Below are positions 11,526 to 19,634 of a stretch of DNA of 34,890 bases, piece by piece; position 1 is the stretch's first letter; each line of letters opens with the position of its first letter. A model generated the notes under the pieces. That model ran no database searches. It was not told where the DNA came from and was given only the letters and a program-made list of their open reading frames with translations. Source of the stretch: an uncultured Clostridia bacterium (GTDB lineage Bacteria > Bacillota > Clostridia > Lachnospirales > Lachnospiraceae); contig CAMOXU010000019.1 of NCBI GenBank assembly GCA_946629525.1, positions 1 to 34,890 of the forward strand, given 5' to 3'. A program made the position numbers and the translations under genes.

Positions 11526-12227
11526 ATGTTTCTTGAAGTGGAGAATCTTATAAAATATTACGGTGAAGGCGAGAATCGCACACAGGTATTGAAGGGCATC
11601 AGCACAGGCGTAGAACAGGGCGAGATGTGCGTTATCCAGGGTCCCAGCGGCAGCGGAAAATCAACGTTTCTCAACTGTATCGGCGGTCTGGAGATCCCGG
11701 ACGGTGGCTCCGTCAGGGTGGATGGAACGGAGATCGTGGGGATGAACCCGGGCAGGCTGTCCGACTACAGAAGGGACAAGCTGGGTTTTATATTTCAGTT
11801 CTATAACCTTGTGCCGGATCTGACTGTCCGTGAAAATATCGAGGTGTGCGAGTTTTTATCTCCTAACCCGCTGCAGGCGGAAGATCTCATGGAGACACTG
11901 GGCATATCAGGGATCGGGGAAAAGTTCCCGGCGCAGCTCTCCGGCGGACAGCAGCAGAGGGTCGCGATCGCAAGAGCGCTGATCAAGAATCCGGTGATGC
12001 TTCTGTGCGATGAGCCGACGGGAGCCTTAGATTCGAAGACGTCCAAAAGCATCCTGATCCTGCTCGAGACGATCAACCGCAAGTACGGGACAACGATGAT
12101 GATCGTGACCCATAACAATGCAATCCGCAGGATGGTGGACCGGGTGATCATTATAAAGGACGGGGAAATCAGTGAGTGCAGTAAGAATGCAGTGCGCGTT
12201 CCCGCGGCGGAGCTCACGGATCTGTGA
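11526..12227 (+). CDS. ABC transporter ATP-binding protein (LolD/MacB/FtsE type)
   Basis: 233 residues, the normal size for this class. Walker A is GPSGSGKST (39-47), the signature LSGGQQQRVAIARAL, Walker B LLCDEPTGALD, and the H-loop VTHNN. The three consecutive Gln in the signature are characteristic of the MacB/LolD/FtsE group, which works with FtsX-fold permeases in mechanotransmission or export rather than uptake. It pairs with the permease downstream. The ATG at 11526 is chosen because ggag precedes it; an in-frame ATG at 11490 has no ribosome site. No two-component system is adjacent, unlike the bacitracin-type modules. Substrate unknown. Confidence 0.9.
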   Translation: MFLEVENLIKYYGEGENRTQVLKGISTGVEQGEMCVIQGPSGSGKSTFLNCIGGLEIPDGGSVRVDGTEIVGMNPGRLSDYRRDKLGFIFQFYNLVPDLTVRENIEVCEFLSPNPLQAEDLMETLGISGIGEKFPAQLSGGQQQRVAIARALIKNPVMLLCDEPTGALDSKTSKSILILLETINRKYGTTMMIVTHNNAIRRMVDRVIIIKDGEISECSKNAVRVPAAELTDL

Positions 12228-12339
12228 TTTCTTTTCGCAGTACGAAGGATTAAGTCTCCGGCGGATCACAGCCGCGCAGGCAGGAAGGTGTATTTCCATC
12301 CTGCGCGGTGCGGCAGGAGGCTGAGGTGCGCTTGACGGT

Positions 12340-12376
12340 GAAAAGTGTTGTGATATGGAAGGTTCACAACTTTTTC
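12340..12376 (+). terminator. Hairpin between the ATPase and permease genes
   Basis: gaaaagtgttgtga (12340-12353) pairs with tcacaactttttc (12364-12376), with one bulge and a short loop. The T-run lies in the right arm. It could attenuate transcription into the permease. A possible internal promoter (TTGACG at 12332, TATGGA at 12354) overlaps it. Confidence 0.45.
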
Positions 12377-12418
12377 AATTAACAGGAGTCTGGCTCAGGA
12401 TTGACAGTATTGTAGAGA

Positions 12419-14911
12419 GTGACGGAAAAGGATATGCAGAAAGTACTTAGGAAACGCGTGCTGCGGAATCTGAGAAAGCACCTGGGAAGATATCTTGCCC
12501 TGTGCCTTCTTGTGGTCCTGGGAGTCTATATCGTGGTAAGTCTTCTCGGGGCTGCACAGAATGTTATAGACGGGACGACGGAATTCGCGGAGAAGAACAG
12601 GATAGAGGACGGAGAGTGGGAGACGTTCATACCGCTTAAGAAAGAGCAGCTCCGGGAGCTCGCCGGCAAAGGCATAGAAGTGGAGGAGCAGTTCTATCTG
12701 GATTTTTCAGAGAGCGAAAATGCGGGCGGAGACGCTGCGGCGGACAGAAAGGCTTCGGCTGATGGCGTGGCTGCCACAGACACAGGATCCGCAGCTCCTT
12801 CGCCGACCGTCCGCCTCTTTAAGAACAGAAAATCCATTAATCTCGTTCAGCTGGACGCCGGCAGAATGGCAGAAGCGGATGATGAGATCGTTCTGGAAAA
12901 GCGCTTTATGGAGGTTCATGCGCTGAAGGTCGGGGATTCTCTGACGATCGGTGGAAGGGAATTCACGATCACCGGCATCGGTACGACGGCGGACTATGAG
13001 TGCCCTGTCAAAAAAATGTCGGACAGCACCGTGGACAGTGCCCAGTTCGGGACGGGCTTCGTGACGCCGGAGACCTATCGGTCCATGAAGGAGTCAGGAA
13101 GTTCCCTCGAGTCGGAAAAGTATATCTATGCATACAGGATCAAGGACAGGTCTCTCACGGACGAGGATGTGCGCAAGGCGGTCGAGGAGTTCCCGTTCGA
13201 CTGGCAGAAGGCGGAAGATCCATACTTCAAAGCCTATATAAAGGAGAGGATCGGGGACGCGCAGATGATCCTCAATTTTCTGGACAATCCGCTCATGAGC
13301 GGGGATGAGGACGCGCAGAAGCTGCGCGAACAGATCGAGCCCTCCATTCACAATCTGCAGATGTTCATCCCCCGCAGCGACAATATGCGTATCGGCGGCG
13401 CAGGATCGGACGTGAAGATCAACAAGTATGCGGGCTTTGTAGCCGGCGTGATCATACTTGCTCTGTTCTCCTATGTAATCGCGGTGTTCACGATCCATGA
13501 GATCGATGCGGAGAGCAGCGTGATCGGAGCTCTTTACGCGCTTGGCGTGAACAGGAGGGATCTGCTGCGGCATTACGTCCTCCTGCCCGCGGTCGTGACT
13601 GCGCTTGGCGGTGTGATCGGAACGATCCTTGCCCATTCGCCGATCGGCGTGGACTACCAGATGATGGACACGTATCTCTACTATTCCGTTCCGGCCTTCC
13701 CTGTCAGGGTGTATGCATTTACGCTGATCTACGGGCTGGTCCTTCCGCCCGTGATCGCGGTGATCGTCAACGGCCTTGTCATCCGCAAAAAGCTCTCCTG
13801 CACGGCTCTCTTCCTGCTGCGCGGAGGCCGGAAGGAGGTTTCCGGCAAGAGGCTGCAGCTGGGGAAGCTGGGATTTATCAGCCGCTTCCGGATCCGCAGA
13901 TTTCTCCGTGAAATGCGGGCCGCCGTCACCATGGCGGTGGGGCTCTATGTATCCATGGCTCTGGTTTTTATCGCAGTGGACTGTTACGTGATGTGCCGTC
14001 ACGTAGAGACGGATAATCTCGCGGACACGCATTACGAATACATGTATATGTACAAATATCCGGATGCAGAGGTGCCGGACGGCGGTACGCCCGCATTTGC
14101 AAAAACACTGAACAAGGAACGCTTCGGATACAACCTGGAAGTGACCCTCATGGGGACGGATACGGAAAATCCGTATTTTGACGCAGTCGTGCCGAAGGGA
14201 CGCAAGGATGTGGCCATTTCCTCCGCGATGGCACAGAAGTATGACATCAAAGAGGGGGAGACGGTGGTGCTGGAGGACCGCGAAGCGGAACAGTACTACG
14301 CCTTCCGGGTGGACAGCATCGTGCAGTATGCGCCGAATTTTACGGTGTTCATGGACATCGATGAGATGCGGGATATGTTCGGTGAAGATGAGGATTATTA
14401 CAATGTTGTCTTCTCGGACCATGAACTTCCAATCGACTCCGGGAAGCTGCTCTCGGTGATCACAAGAGCGCAGATCGAGCAGGCGGGGCATGTGTTCGTG
14501 GATCTGATGGCCTCCATGGTCTATATGATGACCGGAGTATCCGCCTTTATATTCTTCGTGGTGCTCTACCTCATGATGGGTGTCATGGTGGACAGAGCGT
14601 CCTATGACATTTCCCTGATGAAGATCTTCGGGTACAGGCGGGGTGAGATCAGGAAACTCTACCTGAACGGAAATATGTACTTTGTAGCGCTGGGAGCTCT
14701 CATTGCGATCCCTCTGGCCAAGATGACCATCGACGCGATTTATCCGTATTTTATTTCCAACGTAGCGTGCGCGATGGATCTGTCCATGTCTCCGCTTGTG
14801 TACGTCGGGCTGTTCGCCGTGATCATGGCCATGTATTTTGTGATCAATGCGCTGCTCGTGCGCAGGATCGACAGAGTGACGCCGGCGGAGGTTCTCAAGA
14901 ACAGAGAGTGA
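12419..14911 (+). CDS. FtsX-like ABC transporter permease
   Basis: 830 residues. One membrane segment lies near the N-terminus (about 22-45), followed by a large extracytoplasmic domain. A three-helix FtsX block comes next (about 335-465), then a further helix near residue 505, a second external domain, and a final three-helix FtsX block (about 700-820). The C-terminal motif RRIDRVTPAEVLKNRE is typical of this permease class. It partners the ATPase upstream (191-base gap). The start is uncertain: GTG at 12419 or ATG at 12434, neither with a good ribosome site. An Ala/Asp/Ser-rich low-complexity stretch (about 100-125) interrupts the first external domain. Likely an exporter or envelope-acting system of unknown substrate. 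Confidence 0.88.
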   Translation: MTEKDMQKVLRKRVLRNLRKHLGRYLALCLLVVLGVYIVVSLLGAAQNVIDGTTEFAEKNRIEDGEWETFIPLKKEQLRELAGKGIEVEEQFYLDFSESENAGGDAAADRKASADGVAATDTGSAAPSPTVRLFKNRKSINLVQLDAGRMAEADDEIVLEKRFMEVHALKVGDSLTIGGREFTITGIGTTADYECPVKKMSDSTVDSAQFGTGFVTPETYRSMKESGSSLESEKYIYAYRIKDRSLTDEDVRKAVEEFPFDWQKAEDPYFKAYIKERIGDAQMILNFLDNPLMSGDEDAQKLREQIEPSIHNLQMFIPRSDNMRIGGAGSDVKINKYAGFVAGVIILALFSYVIAVFTIHEIDAESSVIGALYALGVNRRDLLRHYVLLPAVVTALGGVIGTILAHSPIGVDYQMMDTYLYYSVPAFPVRVYAFTLIYGLVLPPVIAVIVNGLVIRKKLSCTALFLLRGGRKEVSGKRLQLGKLGFISRFRIRRFLREMRAAVTMAVGLYVSMALVFIAVDCYVMCRHVETDNLADTHYEYMYMYKYPDAEVPDGGTPAFAKTLNKERFGYNLEVTLMGTDTENPYFDAVVPKGRKDVAISSAMAQKYDIKEGETVVLEDREAEQYYAFRVDSIVQYAPNFTVFMDIDEMRDMFGEDEDYYNVVFSDHELPIDSGKLLSVITRAQIEQAGHVFVDLMASMVYMMTGVSAFIFFVVLYLMMGVMVDRASYDISLMKIFGYRRGEIRKLYLNGNMYFVALGALIAIPLAKMTIDAIYPYFISNVACAMDLSMSPLVYVGLFAVIMAMYFVINALLVRRIDRVTPAEVLKNRE

Positions 14912-15233
14912 CGAAAGTATGCCTGAGCAGGACCCGATTGATTTTGGGCCTGCTCTTTTTTGCGGGAATCAGGATTGCCGGAAGGCGTTCATTCATCGGG
15001 GCTTCGGGCAGCATTTTGAGGAAATGAAAGTAACGGTTGACGTCTTCACCGATCCCTTTTTACTATTATATTTAAAGACTGCATCTGATTGCAGCAGCTC
15101 GATCCGGAAGGTGCTTTGCATTCTGTGCGGGGGGCAGGAACTTCGGTGCGTTCCTGATTTTCTGACGCAGAAATCTTGCTGCTTTCGTCATGCGTCAGTT
15201 GATCAGAGAACAAAAGATTTGGAGAAAGACAGG
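14912..15233 (+). other. 322-base intergenic region
   Basis: It contains the permease terminator (14925-14961). After that no gene is supported, although the frame of the next gene stays open through it without a plausible start or ribosome site. No clear promoter was found. Confidence 0.5.
14925..14961 (+). terminator. Intrinsic terminator after the FtsX permease
   Basis: gagcaggaccc (14925-14935) pairs with gggcctgctc (14946-14955), with one bulged A, followed by six Ts. It starts 14 bases after the stop codon. Confidence 0.8.
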
Positions 15234-15809
15234 ATGAATGAGAAGAAAAAACTGGCAGTGATCTTTCCGGGAATCGGATATACGGCGGACAAGCCGCTGC
15301 TGTATTACGCAAGAAGGGTCGCTGCAGAACAGGGCTATGCAATACTGACGATCGCTTATTCCGGTTTCCCGAAAAAGATAAAAGGGGATCAGAAGCTGAT
15401 GGAAGAATCGTTCCGCATTGCGCTTGACCGGTCCCGGCAGTGTCTTCAGGATGTGGATCTGCTCGAATATGATGATATTTTGTTCATCGGGAAGAGTATC
15501 GGGACGATTGCGGCCGCGAAGATCGCTTCGGACAATCCGGCAAAAGAGAAGATTCGATTGATCCTCTATACACCGCTTGAAGTGACGTTTTCATTTTCGT
15601 TTGGAAAGGCGATTGCATTTACCGGAACGGATGATCCGTGGGTGGGAAATGAAAAGAGTCCGGTGTTCGGAATATGTGAAGAAAAAGGAATTCCCTGCAC
15701 ACTGATCTCGTATGCCAATCATTCGCTGGAGAGCAAAGACTGCTTTCAGGATATGAAGGAGTTATACAGGATCATGAAGGAGACGGAGAGATTCATTCAG
15801 GAGAGATAA
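15234..15809 (+). CDS. Small alpha/beta-hydrolase-fold protein
   Basis: 191 residues. AVIFPGIGYT near the N-terminus is the oxyanion-loop position, GKSIGT is a nucleophile elbow (G-x-S-x-G), TGTDDPWV supplies the acid, and NHSLES the histidine; the serine-aspartate-histidine order is complete. It has no signal peptide, so it is probably a cytoplasmic esterase or carboxylesterase-like enzyme. The start is the ATG at 15234, preceded by ggagaaagacagg; longer in-frame starts cross the intergenic region. It is flanked by terminators on both sides and seems to be its own transcription unit. Substrate not recognisable. Confidence 0.75.
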   Translation: MNEKKKLAVIFPGIGYTADKPLLYYARRVAAEQGYAILTIAYSGFPKKIKGDQKLMEESFRIALDRSRQCLQDVDLLEYDDILFIGKSIGTIAAAKIASDNPAKEKIRLILYTPLEVTFSFSFGKAIAFTGTDDPWVGNEKSPVFGICEEKGIPCTLISYANHSLESKDCFQDMKELYRIMKETERFIQER

Positions 15810-15824
15810 AATAAGGCATCTGCA

Positions 15825-15869
15825 GAAACGGAAAATGATACCGGTTCCGGTATCTCCTTTTTCTGTTTC
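15825..15869 (+). terminator. Intrinsic terminator after the hydrolase gene
   Basis: gaaacggaaaa (15825-15835) pairs with ttttctgtttc (15859-15869), with an inner gatacc/ggtatc stem and a T-run. The sequence starting at 15813 (aaggcatctgc) matches the start of the terminator at 4801, suggesting a shared origin. Confidence 0.65.
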
Positions 15870-15983
15870 GCGGGAGATTCCAATGAATTCAGCTCAAATA
15901 TATTGAAAAAATCTTCGTCTTGCAGGAAAATGTTCCTGTTTCATAAAAAATTTCGATGAAGTAAGGATGAATCTACAAAGAAT

Positions 15984-17891
15984 ATGGTTGTTATGACACT
16001 GGAAGGCATCGGGATTTCGTTCGGAGATGCCCCGATACTGCAGGATGTGACGCAGGGAATTGATGAATATGACAGGATCGGTGTGATCGGCATAAACGGG
16101 ACGGGAAAGTCGACGCTTCTGGCGATCGCAGCCGGCGCGCTGGAGGCGGATACGGGAAAAATAATACAGAGAAGCGGACTTAAGATCTCCTACCTGCCGC
16201 AGAACCCGGTGTTCGATCAGGAGCAGAGCGTGCTCATGAATGTGGTGCAGAATATAGAGCAGGACAAAGAGTTCTGGAATGTGCAGGGAGAGGCGGCTTC
16301 CATGCTGCTAAAGCTCGGTATAGACGATCCGGACCAAATGCCCGATACACTGTCGGGCGGCCAGCGGAAGAGGGCTGCACTGGCGGCAGCTCTGCTCACT
16401 CCGAGCAACGTTCTGATCCTGGACGAGCCGACCAACCATCTGGATCACGAGATGATCGAGTGGCTGCAGAACCAGCTCGCGGGATACTGGGGCGCACTGG
16501 TCATGGTCACGCACGACCGTTATTTCCTGGACGAGGTGACGGATACGATCTGGGAAATCGATAGAGCCAGGGTCTACAGCTATCCGGGTAATTACGAAAA
16601 GTACCTGCAGACAAAGCAGGAACGGCTGGATTTTGCACTGGCCGCTGAGCGGAAGATGGCTGCGCTCTATAAGCAGGATCTGGCGTGGATGATGCGGGGA
16701 GCGCGGGCGAGGTCGACCAAGCAGAAAGCGCATATTCAGCGGTTCGAAGCGCTGCGTGACCGGGAGAAGATCATCGAGGAGCGGAATGTCATTATTGAGT
16801 CGATTCCGTCGAGGATGGGAAATAAAACGATCGAAGTGCGAAATCTGGGCAAGAGCTACGGTGAAAAGCTTCTGTTTCGCGAGTTCACATATAATTTCCT
16901 GAAGAATGATCGAATCGGAATCATCGGGCCGAACGGCTGCGGAAAGTCGACGCTGCTCAAAATCCTGATGGGGATGGTCGAACCGGATGAAGGGTCTGTC
17001 GAACGGGGCCAGACAATCGTGACAGGGTATTTTGGACAGGAATATGAGGATCTGCCGGCCTCAGACACCGTGATTGATGTAGTCCGGGGGATCGGGGAGT
17101 ACGTGCGCACAGGGGACGGATTGATCACAGCGTCGGCTATGTGCGATCGGTTCCTGTTCGTGAAAGGCAAGCAGTATACGCCTGTCGCGAAGCTGTCAGG
17201 CGGTGAGAAGCGGCGGCTGCATTTGCTGCGCGTACTTATGGGCGCGCCCAATGTGCTGGTACTGGACGAGCCGACGAACGACCTGGATATTCAGACGCTG
17301 CAGATTCTGGAGGATTATCTGGATCATTTCTCGGGAATTGTGATCGTGGTGTCGCATGACCGGTATTTTCTGGACCGTGTCGTGAACCGGATCTTCAGCT
17401 TTGAGGGAGACGGGCTGCTCCATCAGAGTGAGGGCGGGTATGAAGAGTATCTGATTCATAAATCCTGGATGGGGGAGGATGATTCGGGAAGCTATGAAGA
17501 ATCTGGAATGTCCCATAGTGCAGGAACAGCCGGAAATACGAAGATGAACGGAGCATCAAAGGCGGTCGGTACTGCCGCTATGTCGAATGCATCCGGACCG
17601 TCCGGTACACCCGGCAGTTCCTCTTCATCCGACAGAAGGTCAAAAGACAGGGCGCACGCATCACGCAAGAAACTTACGTTTTCTGAGCAGAGGGAGTATG
17701 GCACTCTCGAAGGGATCATTGATGAGCTGACAGAGAAGTCGGAGAAGCTTGCGGAGGAAATGCTGCAGGTGTCGACGGATTACATTAAGCTTCAGGAGCT
17801 TACGGAGGAGAAACAGAAGACGGATGCGGAGCTGGATGAGAAGATCGAGCGCTTTCTCGAACTGCAGGAGCTTGTAGAGAGCTTCGGATAA
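15984..17891 (+). CDS. ABC-F ATPase, Uup-like
   Basis: 635 residues, soluble, with two ATPase domains and no membrane segments. Walker A motifs are GINGTGKST (36-44) and GPNGCGKST (315-323), each with an LSGG signature and a DEPTN Walker B. The interdomain linker contains AWMMRGARARSTKQKAH, the Uup-type arginine-rich helix. After the second domain comes a Ser/Gly/Ala low-complexity linker (about 500-560) and a C-terminal Glu/Lys coiled coil (about 575-632), also as in Uup. ABC-F proteins act on ribosomes, and Uup relatives are linked to DNA and translation quality control; a resistance role cannot be excluded. The ATG at 15984 lacks a close ribosome site (aagga is about 16 bases away), so the start is tentative. 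Confidence 0.9.
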   Translation: MVVMTLEGIGISFGDAPILQDVTQGIDEYDRIGVIGINGTGKSTLLAIAAGALEADTGKIIQRSGLKISYLPQNPVFDQEQSVLMNVVQNIEQDKEFWNVQGEAASMLLKLGIDDPDQMPDTLSGGQRKRAALAAALLTPSNVLILDEPTNHLDHEMIEWLQNQLAGYWGALVMVTHDRYFLDEVTDTIWEIDRARVYSYPGNYEKYLQTKQERLDFALAAERKMAALYKQDLAWMMRGARARSTKQKAHIQRFEALRDREKIIEERNVIIESIPSRMGNKTIEVRNLGKSYGEKLLFREFTYNFLKNDRIGIIGPNGCGKSTLLKILMGMVEPDEGSVERGQTIVTGYFGQEYEDLPASDTVIDVVRGIGEYVRTGDGLITASAMCDRFLFVKGKQYTPVAKLSGGEKRRLHLLRVLMGAPNVLVLDEPTNDLDIQTLQILEDYLDHFSGIVIVVSHDRYFLDRVVNRIFSFEGDGLLHQSEGGYEEYLIHKSWMGEDDSGSYEESGMSHSAGTAGNTKMNGASKAVGTAAMSNASGPSGTPGSSSSSDRRSKDRAHASRKKLTFSEQREYGTLEGIIDELTEKSEKLAEEMLQVSTDYIKLQELTEEKQKTDAELDEKIERFLELQELVESFG

Positions 17892-17916
17892 GGAGTGAAT
17901 ATGAGTTGAGTGGGAG

Positions 17917-17955
17917 CAGGAGTTCATCGTCTTTATGGCGATGGATTCCTGTTTT
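17917..17955 (+). terminator. Intrinsic terminator after ABC-F
   Basis: caggagttcatcg (17917-17929) pairs fully with cgatggattcctg (17939-17951), counting two G-T wobbles. The loop is 9 bases and tttta follows. Confidence 0.75.
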
Positions 17956-17958
17956 ATT

Positions 17959-18008
17959 GTTATAGGAAACTTTGTCTCCTGTAGTTATAGGAAACTTCGG
18001 CTCCTGTA
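17959..18008. repeat. Tandem pair of a 25-base unit
   Basis: Two directly abutting copies (17959-17983 and 17984-18008) differ at only two positions. Each starts gttataggaaactt and ends ctcctgta. Only two copies and no spacer, so this is not a CRISPR array. Function unknown. Confidence 0.85.
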
Positions 18009-18195
18009 ACATAAAAAAGTGTAAAATTGTTCAAAAGCTCTGTAAAGAGAACGGAATCCGTTCGAGTTAGGTGAAACGATGTCGGCTTTTGAACATTTCG
18101 ACCAATAAGCATGTAAAAAAGGTACTTTCGACTTGAAAAATAGATGAAATAATATGAACTGTTCTTTGAAAAATAGTCAAATGTTGTATATTTTC

Positions 18196-18224
18196 TTTCA
18201 TTTTTGCAAGGCATACTGTATAAT
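18196..18224 (+). promoter_or_regulatory. Promoter of the sugar/sugar-acid operon
   Basis: A perfect TATAAT at 18219-18224, with a weak TTTCAT -35 at 18196-18201 and a 17-base spacer. The weak -35 and the paired upstream motifs suggest activator dependence. The leader is about 40 bases. Confidence 0.55.
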
Positions 18225-18273
18225 ATAGCAAGAGTTGACTGCTCGAAGATTGAACTCGGAAAGGAAGGGCACA

Positions 18274-18726
18274 ATGTTTTTTTGTCATGTAAGTATTGCT
18301 GAGAAATATAACTATCTGGATGATAAATTTACAGTTGCTTACAAGTGGCTCGCAGAGACCAACATCAGGGAGCTTCCGGAAGGATCCTATCCACTGATGG
18401 GGGACGACGTCATAGCAGGTGTACAGGAGTACACGACTTCTCCCTGGGAAGAGAGACGATTTGAGACGCACGACAAGTATTTTGACATTCAGTACATGGT
18501 AACCGGAGATGAGATGTTCGGTGTATGTAAGCGGGACGGGTTGAAGGAGATCGATCGGATCGACGCCAACGATGTCGTTTTCTATGAGGATCCCGAACTG
18601 TTCGGTCAGGTTCTGCTTAAGGAAGGCGATCTCATTGTTGTGGCGCCGGAAGACGCACATAAGCCGCGCTGTGCAGCAGGAACCCCCGCTCCGGTCAAGA
18701 AAGTCGTAGTAAAAGTGAAGATCTGA
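18274..18726 (+). CDS. YhcH/YjgK/YiaL-family protein (cupin-like)
   Basis: 150 residues, the usual family size. The hallmark motif is RFETHDKYFDIQYMVTGDE (62-80), with likely metal ligands E64 and H66 and a further histidine H129 in PEDAHKP. Members occur in operons for sialic acid, ketogulonate and other sugar-acid use (YhcH, YiaL) and are proposed to be sugar isomerases, mutarotases or binders, but the reaction is poorly settled. The start has aaggaagg 5-12 bases upstream. First gene of the operon, followed by the cyclase-family gene. Its presence supports an uronate or keto-sugar type substrate, though not which one. Confidence 0.85.
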   Translation: MFFCHVSIAEKYNYLDDKFTVAYKWLAETNIRELPEGSYPLMGDDVIAGVQEYTTSPWEERRFETHDKYFDIQYMVTGDEMFGVCKRDGLKEIDRIDANDVVFYEDPELFGQVLLKEGDLIVVAPEDAHKPRCAAGTPAPVKKVVVKVKI

Positions 18727-18892
18727 CGAAGGTGCTGCGGTAAAGACTTCCTGCAGGAATCAGGACGCTTCCCATTGCGAACCTGGAATGCAGCACCGTA
18801 ATGGTTACTGATAACAAGAGCAGGAATGACAATGTACATATTATTAATAGCAAGGGTAGTAATGACAACGTATTTCCAGTAAGGAGGAAAAA

Positions 18893-19585
18893 ATGCAAGT
18901 TGTATATGATATGGGAAATGGGATGCGCATGGTTGACCTTTCCAAACTCGTTGATCCGGCAACAGAGACCAGAAGATGTAAACTGCACCGCTTTAACACA
19001 GGCGGACCGATTCCGGATTTCCACACTAATTTTGACATCATGAGCCATCTGGGAACTCATGCGGAGTGCCCGTATCATCATGATGACAACTGGCCGGATG
19101 TCACAGCTCTTCCGCTGACAACGTTCGTGGGACGTGGTGTCTATGTCGATTTCAAAGACACGGTCGCTCCTTACACGCACATTACCAAAGCTGATCTGGA
19201 CAGAGTAGCTTACAAGGTCAAAGAAGGCGATATCGTGATCATCGATTCTTCCTATAAGCTTGAGCCGTTCACAAAAGCGACCAACACGGAAGTTGACAAG
19301 AGACTCCTTGTCAATGCTGAGTCTGCAGAGTGGTTCCGCGATAAGAAAGTCAAGGCTGTGGGATTTGGTGATGGTGTTTCCATCGAGAACTGCAATGAAG
19401 ATGTTAAGCCTTTCCATGACATCCTTCTTGCAGAGAACATCATTTTCATCGAAGTACTTAAAAACCTCGAGTATCTTGAAAAGGACGTATTCTTCATGTC
19501 CTTCTCCCCGCTTCCGATCGTAGGTCTGGATTCCAGCCCGGTACATGCATATGCGATCGAAGGAATCAAGGAGTTCTCGGAATAA
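18893..19585 (+). CDS. Cyclase-family metal-dependent hydrolase (KynB-like fold)
   Basis: 230 residues, the normal size of the family that includes kynurenine formamidase and isatin hydrolase. The metal-binding motif is HLGTHAECPYHH (52-63), matching HxGTHxDxPxH with Glu in place of Asp. Known members hydrolyse formamides, lactams or lactones using Mn or Zn. In this context (sugar transporter, YhcH protein, reductase, amidohydrolase) a lactone or ring-opening step in sugar-acid breakdown is the likeliest role; this is inference. The start is secured by aaggagg at 18881-18887. Its last codons overlap a four-fold repeat carrying Shine-Dalgarno-like motifs. Confidence 0.8.
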   Translation: MQVVYDMGNGMRMVDLSKLVDPATETRRCKLHRFNTGGPIPDFHTNFDIMSHLGTHAECPYHHDDNWPDVTALPLTTFVGRGVYVDFKDTVAPYTHITKADLDRVAYKVKEGDIVIIDSSYKLEPFTKATNTEVDKRLLVNAESAEWFRDKKVKAVGFGDGVSIENCNEDVKPFHDILLAENIIFIEVLKNLEYLEKDVFFMSFSPLPIVGLDSSPVHAYAIEGIKEFSE

Positions 19586-19634
19586 AGAAGCTTTCGAATA
19601 AAGGAGTTTTCGGAAAAAAGGAGTTTATACAGTA
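19568..19634. repeat. Four tandem ~17-base units with Shine-Dalgarno-like cores
   Basis: Units at 19568-19584, 19585-19600, 19601-19617 and 19618-19634 start aaggag or aagaag and most continue tt-t-cgga-a. The first encodes the cyclase C-terminus (KEFSE) and the last supplies the ribosome site of the next gene. The array looks like serial duplication of the intergenic leader. Confidence 0.75.

Larger units (their letters stand above)
17892..18273 (+). other. 382-base intergenic region between ABC-F and the catabolic operon
   Basis: No gene. It holds a terminator, a tandem 25-base repeat, two copies of ttgaaaaatag (18133-18143 and 18166-18176, 33 bases apart, about three helical turns) and a TATAAT promoter. 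The paired 11-base motifs are candidate operator half-sites for the operon starting at 18274. Confidence 0.55.

Noticed and set aside
12401-12406. TTGACA as a -35 element for the FtsX permease
   Set aside because: It is only 13 bases from the start codon, with no room for a -10 and leader.
13094-14491. 465-codon minus-strand frame inside the FtsX permease
   Set aside because: Antisense shadow, His/Arg-rich, no ribosome site or domain.
11526-14911. Bacitracin-type resistance module (BceAB)
   Set aside because: The ATPase/permease pair is broadly similar, but no sensor kinase or response regulator is adjacent and the permease topology is the generic FtsX arrangement, so a specific resistance role is not supported.
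17959-18008. Possible CRISPR array
   Set aside because: Only two abutting repeats, no spacers and no cas genes in the window.
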